From NCBI RefSeq assembly GCF_900106035.1, contig NZ_FNUC01000004.1, positions 2,852,001 through 2,916,000 of the forward strand: 64,000 bases of DNA. The letters are read 5' to 3'. Below the pieces are notes generated by a model. It was not told where the DNA came from. It ran no database searches and saw only the letters and a list, made by a program, of their open reading frames with translations. The stretch is from Jiangella alba. GTDB lineage: Bacteria; Actinomycetota; Actinomycetes; Jiangellales; Jiangellaceae. Made by a program: the position numbers and the translations under genes. How positions within the stretch are numbered: position 1 is the stretch's first letter; the number at the start of each line of letters is the position of its first letter. Below, piece by piece: positions 7,233-15,860 of this stretch.

Positions 7233-9785
7233 TCAACCTGCCTGGCTGTCGCGGTCCTGCGCCCGAAGCGCGCGGTCGAGGTCGGCCAGGCCCTCGACGA
7301 CCAGCCGCCGGGCGGCGTCGGGCAGGTCGGCCGTCTCGAGCCAGCCGCGCACCGTCGTTGCCGTGGCGGCGTCGGCCAGCAGCCGCGGGAACAGCCCGAC
7401 GACGATGGCCTGCGCGCTCTCGTTGGTCCGCTCCGCCCACACCCGCGGGACGGCGTCGAGATACGGCTGGACGTACGCGCGCACCAGTTCGCGCTGCTCG
7501 GGGTGGGCGAAGCCGCGCACCGTCGCCGAGAGCAGCGCGTTCGGCAGCTCGTCGGACTCGACGACGGCCTGCCACGCGGCCGCCTTGGCGGCGTAGGACG
7601 GGACCGCCGCGCGGGCGTACGCGGCCTGCCGCTGCCCGGTGGCGGTGTTGTCGCGCTCGAGCTCGGCGTCGACGGCGTCGTCGCCGGCCGCGCCCAGCAC
7701 GACCAGCCGCTGCAGCAGCGTCCACCGCAGGTCGGTGTCGACGACCAGCCCCGGCAGCAGCTCTTCGTCGCCGTCGAGCAACGCCCTGATCTCCGCGACG
7801 TGCTCGTCGCTGGCCGCGGCCGACACCCAGGCGCGGGTGAAGGCCAGCTGGCGGTCGCTGCCGGCCTCGGCCGACCCGGCCGACTGCCGCAGCGCCGCCG
7901 CCCAGCGCGACGACAGCACCGTCCGGTTGGCCGGCCACGCGTACAGCTCGATGGCCGCCCGGGCGGAGGCGAGGACGTGCTGCACCACACCCATCGACGT
8001 CTCGCGCTCGATGCCGCCGAGCACCAGCTCGACGAACGAGCTGGCCGACATCTCGGCGTCGCGCAGCATGTCCGTCGCCGCCGTCCAGCACAGCGCCCGC
8101 GGCAGCGGGTCGAGCGACCCGATGGAGCGCACCACCGTGGCCAGCGAGCGGTCGTCGAGGCGCACCTTCGCGAACGTGAGGTCGTCGTCGTTGACCAGCA
8201 GGAGGTCGGGCTGGGTCTCGCCGCGCAGCTCGGCCACCTCGGTGCGCGGGCCGTCGACGTCCAGCTCGATGCGGCGCCGCCGCACCAGCACGCCGTCGTC
8301 GTCGTAGTCGTAGAGGCCGATGGCGGCCCGGTGCGACCGGATGGCCGGGTGTTCGGGCGCGGCGGTCTGCTCGACGGCCACCGAGGTGTAGGTGCCGGCG
8401 TTGTCGACGGTGACCACGGGGCGCAGCGTGTTGACGCCGGCCGTGCGCAGCCACTGCTCGTTCCACGCCGACAGGTCGCGGCCGCTGGTCTGCTCCAGGT
8501 GCCCGAAGAAGTCGGTGAGCGACGTGTTGCCCCACGCGTGCTCGGCGAAGTAGGCCCGTACGCCGGCCAGGAACTCATCGCGGCCGACCCAGGCGACCAG
8601 CTGCTTGAGCACGCTGGCGCCCTTGGCGTAGGTGATGCCGTCGAAGTTGACCTCGACGTCCTCGAGGTCGCGGATGTCGGCCGAGATCGGGTGCGTGGAC
8701 GGCAGCTGGTCCTGGCGCAGCGCCCACAGCTTCTCGGTGACGGCGAACGTCGTCCAGCCGTCGGTCCACCGGGTCGCCTCGGACAGCGACAGCACCGACG
8801 CCCACGTGGCGAACGACTCGTTCAGCCACAGGTCGTCCCACCAGTGCATGGTGACGAGATCGCCGAACCACATGTGCGCCATCTCGTGCAGGATCGTCTC
8901 GGCCCGGCGCTCGTAGGCGGCGTCGGTGACGCGGCTGCGGAAGACGTAGTCCTCGTGGTGGGTGACGGCGCCGGCGTTCTCCATGGCGCCCGCGTTGAAT
9001 TCCGGGACGAACAGCTGGTCGTACTTCGCGAACGGGTAGGCCAGCCCGAACACGTCCTCGAAGAACGCGAAGCCGCGGCTGGTGACGTCGAACAGCTCGT
9101 CGGCGTCGAGGTGCTCGGCGAGCGACTTGCGGCAGTACAACGCCAGCGGGATGGTCTTCTCCTTGCCGACGTGCTCGGACCGCTCGACGTGGTACGGACC
9201 TGCGACGATGGCCGTCACGTAGGTCGACAGCCGCGGCGTCGGCTCGAACGTCCACCGCTTCTTGCCGTGGCTGGCCTTGCCGGCCTTGCCCGGCGAGTTC
9301 GACACGACCTGCCAGCCCGAAGGCGCGTCGACCAGGAAGGTCACCTCGGCCTTGAGGTCGGGCTGCTCGAAGCAGGCGTAGACGCGGCGGGCGTCGGCCA
9401 CCTCGAACTGCGAGTAGAGGTACACCTCGTCGTCGACCGGGTCGACGAACCGGTGCAGCCCTTCGCCGGTGTGCATGTAGGCGGCGTCGGCGACGACCTT
9501 GACCTCGTTCTCGCTGGTCAGGCCGGTGAGCCGGACCCTGGCGCCGTCGTACACGTCGGCGGGGTCGAGCGCGGTGCCGTTGAGGACGACCTCGTGCACC
9601 GTGGGCGCGATGAGGTCGAGCCAGGTGTCGGCGCCCTCGGTGGCGGCGAACGTCGCCGTCGTCGTCGACCCGAAGGTGGTCTCACCGCGGGTGAGATCGA
9701 GTTCGACGGTGTAACGCACCGACGCGGGGTCGACGACGGATGCGCGGTCGCGTGCCTCGTCGCGGGTCAGGTTCGTGCCAGACAT
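7233..9785 (-). CDS. pepN: aminopeptidase N (M1 family zinc metallopeptidase)
   Basis: An 850-residue M1 aminopeptidase that removes N-terminal amino acids from peptides in the cytoplasm. The N-terminal beta domain is followed by the substrate-recognition motif GAMEN near residue 263, the zinc motif HEMAHMWFGD near 300 with the third ligand in LNESFATW, and the helical C-terminal domain typical of actinobacterial PepN. The start MSGTNLTRDEA at 9785 matches the family; the reading frame stays open upstream but with no recognisable family sequence. It is transcribed divergently from the DsbA-like gene. Confidence 0.93.
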   Translation of the reverse strand: MSGTNLTRDEARDRASVVDPASVRYTVELDLTRGETTFGSTTTATFAATEGADTWLDLIAPTVHEVVLNGTALDPADVYDGARVRLTGLTSENEVKVVADAAYMHTGEGLHRFVDPVDDEVYLYSQFEVADARRVYACFEQPDLKAEVTFLVDAPSGWQVVSNSPGKAGKASHGKKRWTFEPTPRLSTYVTAIVAGPYHVERSEHVGKEKTIPLALYCRKSLAEHLDADELFDVTSRGFAFFEDVFGLAYPFAKYDQLFVPEFNAGAMENAGAVTHHEDYVFRSRVTDAAYERRAETILHEMAHMWFGDLVTMHWWDDLWLNESFATWASVLSLSEATRWTDGWTTFAVTEKLWALRQDQLPSTHPISADIRDLEDVEVNFDGITYAKGASVLKQLVAWVGRDEFLAGVRAYFAEHAWGNTSLTDFFGHLEQTSGRDLSAWNEQWLRTAGVNTLRPVVTVDNAGTYTSVAVEQTAAPEHPAIRSHRAAIGLYDYDDDGVLVRRRRIELDVDGPRTEVAELRGETQPDLLLVNDDDLTFAKVRLDDRSLATVVRSIGSLDPLPRALCWTAATDMLRDAEMSASSFVELVLGGIERETSMGVVQHVLASARAAIELYAWPANRTVLSSRWAAALRQSAGSAEAGSDRQLAFTRAWVSAAASDEHVAEIRALLDGDEELLPGLVVDTDLRWTLLQRLVVLGAAGDDAVDAELERDNTATGQRQAAYARAAVPSYAAKAAAWQAVVESDELPNALLSATVRGFAHPEQRELVRAYVQPYLDAVPRVWAERTNESAQAIVVGLFPRLLADAATATTVRGWLETADLPDAARRLVVEGLADLDRALRAQDRDSQAG

Positions 9786-9910
9786 GGCCTCGATCCTGGC
9801 AGAACATCCGCCGCCGCGCTGGCTGTGGGCGCGGGGAATCGACCGCGTCGTCGCGCGGTTGGCCAGATCGAGACCTCTTTGACGCGTCAATTGTGATGAA
9901 GGGCAACAGA

Positions 9911-10519
9911 ATGAGCGAGACCACCCAGGTCGATTTCTGGTTCGACCCGATCTGCCCGTGGGCGTGGATGACGTCGCGCTGGATGATGGAGGTGGAGCGG
10001 GTCCGGCCGGTCGAGGTGACGTGGCACGTGATGTCGCTGTCGTACCTCAACGCGGGTCGTGACCTGGGGGAGTCGTACAACCGGCTGATGGCCGACAGCT
10101 GGGGTCCGGTGCGCGTCATCACGGCGGCGAAGGAGCTGCACGGCCAGCAGTGGGTGAAGCCGCTCTACGACGCCATGGGCACCCGGTTCCACCTCGGTGG
10201 GCAGAAGGACCGCTCGGTCGTCATCGCCGAGGCGCTGGCCGAGGTGGGCCTGCCGGCGTCGCTGGCCGAGTACGCCGGCTCCGACGAGTACGACGCCGCG
10301 CTGAAGGAGAGCCACCACGCCGGCATGGACCAGGTCGGCACCGAGGTCGGCACGCCCGTCCTCGCCGTCGAGGGCTACGCGTTCTTCGGCCCCGTCATGT
10401 CGCCCGCGCCGCGCGGCGACGAGGCCGGCCGCGTGTGGGACGGCGTGCGGGCGCTGGCCTCGTACGACGGCTTCTTCGAGCTCAAGCGGACGCGCACCCG
10501 CGAGCCCATCTTCGGCTGA
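9911..10519 (+). CDS. DsbA-family (mycothiol-dependent nitroreductase-like) protein
   Basis: A 202-residue thioredoxin-fold protein of the DsbA/Rv2466c group. The active-site motif is CPWA in FDPICPWAW near residue 14, so only one active-site cysteine is present, unlike the CPWC of mycobacterial mycothiol-dependent nitroreductase. GTEVGTPVLAV carries the conserved cis-Pro. The ATG at 9911 has AAGGG seven bases upstream; the ATG at 9896 has none. It acts in the cytoplasm, probably with mycothiol; the redox partner is unknown. It is followed 20 bases later by rpiB. Confidence 0.82.
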   Translation: MSETTQVDFWFDPICPWAWMTSRWMMEVERVRPVEVTWHVMSLSYLNAGRDLGESYNRLMADSWGPVRVITAAKELHGQQWVKPLYDAMGTRFHLGGQKDRSVVIAEALAEVGLPASLAEYAGSDEYDAALKESHHAGMDQVGTEVGTPVLAVEGYAFFGPVMSPAPRGDEAGRVWDGVRALASYDGFFELKRTRTREPIFG

Positions 10520-10539
10520 CGTACGGCAGACTGACGCCC

Positions 10540-11019
10540 ATGCGCGTCCACGTCGGCTCCGACCATGCTGGATACGAGGTCAAGAACCGCCTCGTCGAGT
10601 TGCTCCGCGACGGCGGCCACGAGGTCGTCGACCACGGCCCGTTCGTCTTCGACGAGCTCGACGACTACCCGACGTTCTGCCTGCGGGCGGGCGAGGGCGT
10701 GGCCGCCGACGACGGCAGCCTGGGCGTCGTCCTCGGTGGTTCCGGCAACGGCGAGCAGATGGCCGCGAACAAGGTCAAGGGCATCCGGTCGGCGCTGGCG
10801 TGGTCCGAGGAGACCGCCCGGCTGGCCCGCGAGCACAACGACGCCCGCGTGCTGGCCGTCGGCGCCCGCATGCACCCGTTCGACGACATCGCGACGTTCG
10901 TGCGGGCGTTCCTCGACACCCCGTTCTCCGGCAGCGAGCGGCACGCCCGCCGCATCGCCATGCTCAGCCGCTACGAGGCTGACGGCGAGCTTCCTCCGCT
11001 GCCGGCGCCGGCCGACTAG
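10540..11019 (+). CDS. rpiB: ribose-5-phosphate isomerase B
   Basis: A 159-residue RpiB/LacAB-family protein that interconverts ribose 5-phosphate and ribulose 5-phosphate in the pentose phosphate pathway. The N-terminal GSDHAGYEVK motif, GSGNGEQMAANKVKGIRSAL phosphate-binding loop and REHNDARVLAVGARM motif are all present. The length is usual for actinobacteria. The fpg-type gene follows on the same strand, with a small opposite-strand gene between them. Confidence 0.92.
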   Translation: MRVHVGSDHAGYEVKNRLVELLRDGGHEVVDHGPFVFDELDDYPTFCLRAGEGVAADDGSLGVVLGGSGNGEQMAANKVKGIRSALAWSEETARLAREHNDARVLAVGARMHPFDDIATFVRAFLDTPFSGSERHARRIAMLSRYEADGELPPLPAPAD

Positions 11020-11182
11020 ACCGCGGCGGCAGCGGAGACTTCCCGATGCGCTCCAGCGCGGCCTCGATGTCGCCGGGGGCCGGGCGCGACACGTCGCGGG
11101 CCCGCATGGCCCGCGACACGCCGACCTGGGAACGCCGGTCGACCTGGTCGAGCTTGCGGACGCCCTTCTCGCGATCGCTCAC
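10964..11182 (-). CDS. small conserved-looking hypothetical protein
   Basis: A 72-residue basic, unstructured protein starting GTG at 11182. It contains QVGVSRAMRARDVSRPAPGDIEAALERI. The first ~48 codons end almost only in G or C, a strong coding sign; the last 18 codons overlap the rpiB 3' end on the other strand and lose that bias, so the biologically important part is the N-terminal two thirds. It is divergent from the glycosylase gene with only 14 bases between starts and has no clear Shine-Dalgarno. No function is recognised. Confidence 0.5.
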   Translation of the reverse strand: MSDREKGVRKLDQVDRRSQVGVSRAMRARDVSRPAPGDIEAALERIGKSPLPPRSSRPAPAAEEARRQPRSG

Positions 11183-11196
11183 AGGAAGGACGGTAC

Positions 11197-12006
11197 GTGC
11201 CCGAGGGCCACACGATCCACCGTCTGGCGGGTGAACTGTCCCGCGCGTTCGGCGGACGGGTCGTCGGCGTGTCGAGTCCGCAGGGGCGGTTCGCGGCCGG
11301 CGCCGCCGTCGTCTCCGGGTCTGTGCTCGTGCGGGCGGAGGCGCATGGCAAGCACCTGTTCATCGGGTTCGCCGGGCGGCGGTGGGTGCACGTGCACCTC
11401 GGGCTCTACGGGAAGTTCGACGTCGTGTCCGGCGGCCCGCCGGCCGGGCCGGTCGTCGGTCAGGTGCGCATGCGGCTGGCGGCGGACGACGCCCACGCGG
11501 ATCTGCGCGGGCCGACCCGGTGCGAGGTCGTCGGTGACGCCGAGAAGGACGCCGTCGCCGCCCGGCTCGGGCCGGACCCGCTGCGCGGCGACGATCCCGG
11601 GCGGGCGCTGGAACGCATCGGGCGCAGCCGGGCGCCGATCGGCGTCCTGCTCATGGACCAGGCCGTCGTCGCCGGCGTCGGCAACGTGTACCGCGCGGAG
11701 GCGCTGTTCCGGGCCGGCCTCGACCCCGCTCGTCCCGGCGCGTCCGTGCCGGAGCCCGTCGTGCGCTCGATCTGGGCCGACCTCGTCGGGCTGATGTCGC
11801 AGGGCGTGCGGACCGGCCGCATCGACACCGTCCGGCCCGAGCACGAGCCCGAGGCGATGGGCCGTCCGCCGCGCGTCGACGACCACGGCGGTGAGGTGTA
11901 CGTCTACCGGCGCAACGGGCAGCCGTGCCTCGTCTGCGGCACGCCGGTCGCGGCCGGAAGAGCGGCGGCCCGGAACCTGTTCTGGTGCCCGAACTGCCAG
12001 CATTGA
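11197..12006 (+). CDS. Fpg/Nei-family DNA glycosylase-AP lyase
   Basis: A 269-residue base-excision repair enzyme. After removal of the initiator, Pro and Glu of the PEGHT N-terminus are the catalytic pair; the conserved Lys is in HGKHLFI. The H2TH region is LMDQAVVAGVGNVYRAEALF, and the C-terminal zinc finger is CLVCGTPV followed by FWCPNC. PEGHT rather than PELPE places it nearer Nei2/endonuclease VIII than classical MutM. The GTG start follows GGAAGGA. Confidence 0.92.
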   Translation: MPEGHTIHRLAGELSRAFGGRVVGVSSPQGRFAAGAAVVSGSVLVRAEAHGKHLFIGFAGRRWVHVHLGLYGKFDVVSGGPPAGPVVGQVRMRLAADDAHADLRGPTRCEVVGDAEKDAVAARLGPDPLRGDDPGRALERIGRSRAPIGVLLMDQAVVAGVGNVYRAEALFRAGLDPARPGASVPEPVVRSIWADLVGLMSQGVRTGRIDTVRPEHEPEAMGRPPRVDDHGGEVYVYRRNGQPCLVCGTPVAAGRAAARNLFWCPNCQH

Positions 12007-12071
12007 CGCGCCCTGACGGGCAATTCTGTGTGATCTTCCTCCCACGCTCTTTTTGCCGCTAGGGTCCTCGT

Positions 12072-13178
12072 GTGACGACCCGATCGGCTGGCGTGCTCGG
12101 GCTTGCCGGGGCGTTCTTCGGCGGGCGTCCGGCCAGCGCCTTGACGCGACGACTCCTCCGCGAGCCCGTCGTCATGGCCGTTCTGCTCGCCTCGACCCTG
12201 CTGCTCGGGCTGTCGATGGTGCAGTGGGAATCGATCGTCCCGGCCATCGCCCTGGTGCTGCCGCTGCTGTTCGGCGGGTTGTTCGTGCCGCCGCGGGCGC
12301 TGGCCTGGCTGGTGGGCGCCGTCGGGTTCTGCCTTATCGCCGGCGGGGTCGTCATCGGCGGCGGCCAGACCTTCCTCGCCGTCACCGTCGTCGTCGGCAT
12401 CACCGCCGTCGTCTCGCTCGGCCTGGCGCGGTCGCGGGCGCGGCTCGGCCTGCAGGGCACCATGGGCGAGTCGATGCTCGTCGACCTGCGTGACCGGCTG
12501 GCCGCCCAGGGCCGTATGCCGCAGCTCGGGCGCGGCTGGCAGATCGACCTCAAGCACCACGCCGCCGAACGCTCCAGCTTCTCCGGCGACTTCGCCGTCG
12601 CCTCCCGCTCCACCGACGGCCGCGTTCTCGAGCTGGCCCTCGTCGACGTGTCCGGCAAGGGGCACAACGCGGGCACCCGGGCGCTGCTGCTGTCGGGCGC
12701 GTTCGGCGGGCTGCTCGGCTCGCTGCCGCCCGACCAGTTCCTGCCCGCCGCCAACGCCTACCTGCTGCGGCAGCGCTGGCCCGAAGGCTTCGCCACCGCC
12801 GTCCACCTCGTCGTCGACCTCACCACCGGCGAGTACCAGGTCCGCTCGGCCGGCCATCCGCCCGCCATCCACTTCCACGCCGGCTCCGGTCGCTGGGCCA
12901 CCCTCGACACAGAGGGTGGCCTGCTCGGCGTCTACGAGCAGAAGCACTACGAGCCCGTCACCGGCCGTCTCCGCCCCGGCGACGCGCTCATGCTCTACAC
13001 CGACGGACTGGTCGAAGCGCCGCGGCGCGACCTCTCCGACGGCATCGACAAGCTCCAGGGCGAGGCCGAGCGCCTGGTGGCGCGCGGTTTCGACGGCGGC
13101 GCCCAGAAGCTCATCAACGCCGTCGCCTCCTCCGATGCGGACGATCGCGCCCTGCTGCTGTTGTGGCGCACGTTCTGA
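12072..13178 (+). CDS. membrane-anchored PP2C/SpoIIE-type serine phosphatase
   Basis: A 368-residue protein with several hydrophobic segments in residues 25-120 and a C-terminal SpoIIE/RsbU-like phosphatase domain. Metal-binding motifs are SGDFAVASR near 175, LVDVSGKGHNAGTRALL near 200, GDALMLYTDGLVEAPRR and a final DDRALLLLW. Such phosphatases dephosphorylate anti-anti-sigma factors in partner-switching systems; no anti-sigma or STAS gene is adjacent, so its target is unknown. The GTG start at 12072 has no strong ribosome-binding site. Confidence 0.85.
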   Translation: MTTRSAGVLGLAGAFFGGRPASALTRRLLREPVVMAVLLASTLLLGLSMVQWESIVPAIALVLPLLFGGLFVPPRALAWLVGAVGFCLIAGGVVIGGGQTFLAVTVVVGITAVVSLGLARSRARLGLQGTMGESMLVDLRDRLAAQGRMPQLGRGWQIDLKHHAAERSSFSGDFAVASRSTDGRVLELALVDVSGKGHNAGTRALLLSGAFGGLLGSLPPDQFLPAANAYLLRQRWPEGFATAVHLVVDLTTGEYQVRSAGHPPAIHFHAGSGRWATLDTEGGLLGVYEQKHYEPVTGRLRPGDALMLYTDGLVEAPRRDLSDGIDKLQGEAERLVARGFDGGAQKLINAVASSDADDRALLLLWRTF

Positions 13179-13571
13179 GCTGCTTCTGCGCCGAGGGGTG
13201 GGGCGGCCTCATGTGACGCCTTCGTCATCCGACGTGCCGCCACGTCGTCGCGGTGCTCGAGCGGGACTTCGGTTGACCTCGAGCCTGCCGCTGCCGCGGG
13301 GGCGCCGTGTTCCGGCCTGGCCGGACCGCCCGCAGGTCCGCGGTAGTGGTCTCCGCACCGTGACACCAGCGCCAACAAGTGCCGTCCTTGTCACCCGCCG
13401 GCGACAACGATCGGCCGCAGCCGACCCCGAGGCGGCGACCGTTGTCTCCGCACTCTCGGCCGTGAGCACAGTACGGCGTGTAGCCGTTGCCGACCATCAG
13501 GTACTCCAGCTCCGGTATCGGGATGCGGGCCAGCAGGGTCGGAGGTTTCTCGCGTCGGCCGGCCAGGCACC
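13179..13571. other. intergenic region without a supported gene
   Basis: About 390 bases between convergent genes. It holds one copy of the nested palindrome (13359-13395). A minus-strand 90-codon open frame (13497 to 13225) would give a Cys-rich peptide, but its third-position GC is mixed, there is no ribosome-binding site and it runs through the palindrome; I do not call it. Confidence 0.6.
13359..13395. repeat. nested palindrome, dispersed copy 3 (degenerate)
   Basis: On the minus strand it reads GGTGAC-N7-GCACT-T-GTTGG-N7-GTCACG: same length, centre and arm spacing as the other copies, with one inner half-site decayed. The downstream CGCTGGTGTCA is identical to the copies at 950 and 1150. 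Confidence 0.7.
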
Positions 13572-14174
13572 TCACCGCCCCGCCAGCGCGTCCCACCCCG
13601 CCATCGTCAGATCGACCGTCCGCAGCAGCGCCGCCCGGCCGGCCCCCTCCAACGCCCGTACCGCGAGCCCCTGCACGTGCGCGTCGTAGTACTGCGCCAG
13701 CGTGTCGACGTCGTCGGACGGCAACGGCTCGCCGTCGGCCGCGGCGGTCCGGAGTCTCGTCCTCAGCATCGCCAGCCGATCGCGCCGGCTGCGTTCGAGG
13801 TACGCGAGAACTGTCGAGTCGGTCGGCGGGCAGCTCAGCGTCGCCCGGGTGAGCAGGCAGCCGCGCGGCCCGCCGCGCCGGGTGAACAGCGTGACGTTCT
13901 CGCGTAGCAGCGCCTCGACACCGCCGCGCGCCGTCGGCGCCTCGGCCAGCGCCACGCCCGGCCGGCCACCGTCGCCGTCCTGGTAGCGGTCGGCCGCCGC
14001 GCAGAACAGCGACGCCTTGGAACCGAACGCGGCGTACAGGCTCGGCGAGCCGATGCCCAGCACGTCCGTGAGGTCGGCGATCGACGTGTCCTGGTAGCCG
14101 CGGGTCCAGAACAGCCGCATGGCGTCGTCGAGTGCCACGTCGCGGTCGAAGCTGCGTGGTCGCCCGCGTCCCAT
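13572..14174 (-). CDS. TetR/AcrR-family repressor
   Basis: A 200-residue TetR regulator. The N-terminal HTH reads GRPRSFDRDVALDDAMRLF then TSIADLTDVLGIGSPSLYAAFGSKASLF; the C-terminal half resembles the TetR_C domain with a Cys-containing GPRGCLLTRATLSCPP stretch. It is divergent from the small cupin gene with 98 bases between, and CACTACA boxes in that gap suggest it represses both genes. Confidence 0.9.
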   Translation of the reverse strand: MGRGRPRSFDRDVALDDAMRLFWTRGYQDTSIADLTDVLGIGSPSLYAAFGSKASLFCAAADRYQDGDGGRPGVALAEAPTARGGVEALLRENVTLFTRRGGPRGCLLTRATLSCPPTDSTVLAYLERSRRDRLAMLRTRLRTAAADGEPLPSDDVDTLAQYYDAHVQGLAVRALEGAGRAALLRTVDLTMAGWDALAGR

Positions 14175-14196
14175 CCAGTCTCCTTTCTGTGTCGAT

Positions 14197-14257
14197 CACT
14201 ACATTAACCACTTGACGCCACCCGCCGCCACTGTTTTATTGTGTAGCAACCACTACA
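14197..14257 (+). promoter_or_regulatory. divergent promoter/operator between tetR and the cupin gene
   Basis: CACTACA occurs twice (14197-14203 and 14251-14257); the second is half of the perfect inverted repeat TGTAG-N6-CTACA at 14242-14257. TTGACG at 14212-14217 with TTTTAT at 14234-14239 is a plausible -35/-10 for the cupin gene, so the operator overlaps the transcription start. The AT-rich core contrasts with its surroundings. Confidence 0.6.
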
Positions 14258-14272
14258 GAAAAGGAGCACGAC

Positions 14273-14668
14273 ATGTCCGGCGTGACGAAGGCGACCAGCG
14301 GCGACGACCTCGAATGGTTCCGCCGCCTCGATCAGAACCTGCAGCTGGCCGACGCGATCGACCAGCGCCACGATGCCGCGATGACCGTCGGCTTCGCCCG
14401 CTACGGCGCGGGCGAGTCGAATCCCTGGACCGTCTCGTACGACGAGGCGCTGGTCGTCACCCGCGGCCGGTTCAGCGTCGAGAGCGGCGGCACCGTCACC
14501 ACCGCGGTGGCCGGCGAGGTGATCTACCTGCGCGCCGGCACCGACCTCGTCTACCGCGCCGACGAGGAGAGCGAGGTGGTCTACGTCTCGCATCCGCACT
14601 GGCTCGCGGCCACCGAGAGTTCGCCCTACGCCGACCGCCTGGCCGACTTCCAGCCCGCGACGAGCTGA
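14273..14668 (+). CDS. cupin-domain protein (EutQ-like)
   Basis: A 131-residue single cupin similar to ethanolamine-utilisation EutQ cupins: DEALVVTRGRFSVESGG then AGEVIYLRAGTDLVYRADEESEVVYVSHPHW. AAAAGGAG precedes the ATG. It is the only gene divergent from the TetR regulator, so it is probably its target. No other eut gene is near; it may act in detoxification or small-molecule binding. Exact function unknown. Confidence 0.75.
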   Translation: MSGVTKATSGDDLEWFRRLDQNLQLADAIDQRHDAAMTVGFARYGAGESNPWTVSYDEALVVTRGRFSVESGGTVTTAVAGEVIYLRAGTDLVYRADEESEVVYVSHPHWLAATESSPYADRLADFQPATS

Positions 14669-14704
14669 CGGCGAGCCGGCGGTGAGCTGGCGGCGAGGCT
14701 TGTC

Positions 14705-14744
14705 GTGAACGCACGTTCACGCTACGGTGTGAACAACCGTTCAC
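14705..14744 (+). promoter_or_regulatory. double operator upstream of the ABM/TetR pair
   Basis: Two inverted repeats of the same half-site: GTGAACG-CA-CGTTCAC at 14705-14720 and GTGAAC-AACC-GTTCAC at 14729-14744, centres 24 bases apart. GTGAACG-type palindromes are usual TetR sites, and a tetR gene is second in the operon. Confidence 0.7.
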
Positions 14745-14765
14745 GATAGCTTCGGGAGGTCGGCC

Positions 14766-15152
14766 ATGTCCGAGCCGTTCATCTTCGTCTCCAACCACCG
14801 TGTCAAGGAGGGCCGACTCGAGGAACTGTGCCGGCTCTGCCGCGAGTACGCCGACTTCGTCGAGGCGAACGAACCGCGTGCCATGGGGTTCCGGCTGTCC
14901 ATCGACGACGACGGGCCGCGGCTGAGCCACATCATCGTCCAGCCCGATGCCGCGGCGATGGACGAGCACCTGAAGATGGCGCACGAGCGCATCGGCGCCG
15001 CCCTCGAACTCGTCGACACCACCAGCGTCGAGGTGTACGGCCAGCCGGGCCCGCTGCTGGCCGAGGCGCTGCGGCACAATGCCGACATGGGCGTCCCCGT
15101 GGCCATCGCGTCGGAGCGGCTCGGCGGGTTCGCCCGGCCGGTCGCCGCCTGA
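14766..15152 (+). CDS. ABM-like (antibiotic biosynthesis monooxygenase fold) small protein
   Basis: A 128-residue protein with a ferredoxin-like dimeric alpha-beta barrel pattern: FIFVSNHRVKEGRLEELCRLCREYADFVEANEPRAMGFRL then a HIIVQPDAAAMDEHLKMAHERIGAALE region. The strand-helix order fits ABM/YgiN-type quinol monooxygenases or related domains; substrate unknown. GGGAGG precedes the ATG. It is co-transcribed with the following tetR gene. Confidence 0.65.
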   Translation: MSEPFIFVSNHRVKEGRLEELCRLCREYADFVEANEPRAMGFRLSIDDDGPRLSHIIVQPDAAAMDEHLKMAHERIGAALELVDTTSVEVYGQPGPLLAEALRHNADMGVPVAIASERLGGFARPVAA

Positions 15153-15171
15153 CGGCAGGCTGGGAGCGAGC

Positions 15172-15771
15172 ATGCCGGTCCGGCGCAGCGCGGAGGCACG
15201 GCTGGAGCTGCGCGCGTCGCTGCTCGATCACGCCCGCAGGCTGATCGAGCGCGACGGCGCCGCCGCCCTGACCATGCGGGCGCTGGCGGCCGAGGCCGGA
15301 TGTGCCGTCGGGCTGCCATACAAGGTGTTCGGCGGGCGCGAGGACATCGCGGCGGAGCTGGTGGGCACGGAGTTCCGGCGGCTGCGTCACGAGTTCGACG
15401 CCTGGGTGGCGACGGCCGGCACCGGTACGGTCGGCGAGAACCTGGCTCGCTATGCCCGCCTCTTCATCGAGGCGGACACACCGGTGTTCCGGCTGGTCGG
15501 CGAGGGTGGCGACACGGCGTTCGACTCCGCCGTCGGCACCGTGGCCGAGTCGTCCGGCCTGCTCGAGTCGTTCGGCAGCACGGTCGCCGACTACCTGGCG
15601 GCGGAGAAGCGGCTGGGCAGGGTCGCCGCCGACGTCGACGAGCACGCCTTCGGCTTCGTCGTCACCGGCGCCGTCCACAACCTCGCCTCGGCGGGCGACG
15701 GCTACCCGCGGCCCGCCCTCGACACCATCGAGCGGTACCTCCACGCCGTGGCGGCTCGCATCGTCACGTAG
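15172..15771 (+). CDS. TetR/AcrR-family regulator
   Basis: A 199-residue TetR protein: RLIERDGAAALTMRALAAEAGCAVGLPYKVFGGREDIAAELV is the HTH. The ATG at 15172 follows GGGAGCGAG and lies 19 bases after the ABM gene. It probably binds the GTGAAC palindromes upstream of the pair and represses its own operon. Confidence 0.88.
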   Translation: MPVRRSAEARLELRASLLDHARRLIERDGAAALTMRALAAEAGCAVGLPYKVFGGREDIAAELVGTEFRRLRHEFDAWVATAGTGTVGENLARYARLFIEADTPVFRLVGEGGDTAFDSAVGTVAESSGLLESFGSTVADYLAAEKRLGRVAADVDEHAFGFVVTGAVHNLASAGDGYPRPALDTIERYLHAVAARIVT

Positions 15772-15860
15772 CGGGTGTTGTATATGAGGGCAGTCGCCGT
15801 TCGTCGTCATGGTGAGGGCGGCACCGGGCCGCCCGCGACGACCCTCGAAGGGGGACCGAG

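Noticed and set aside
13225-13497. Cys-rich minus-strand peptide
   Set aside because: Mixed third-position GC, no ribosome-binding site, and it reads through the nested palindrome.
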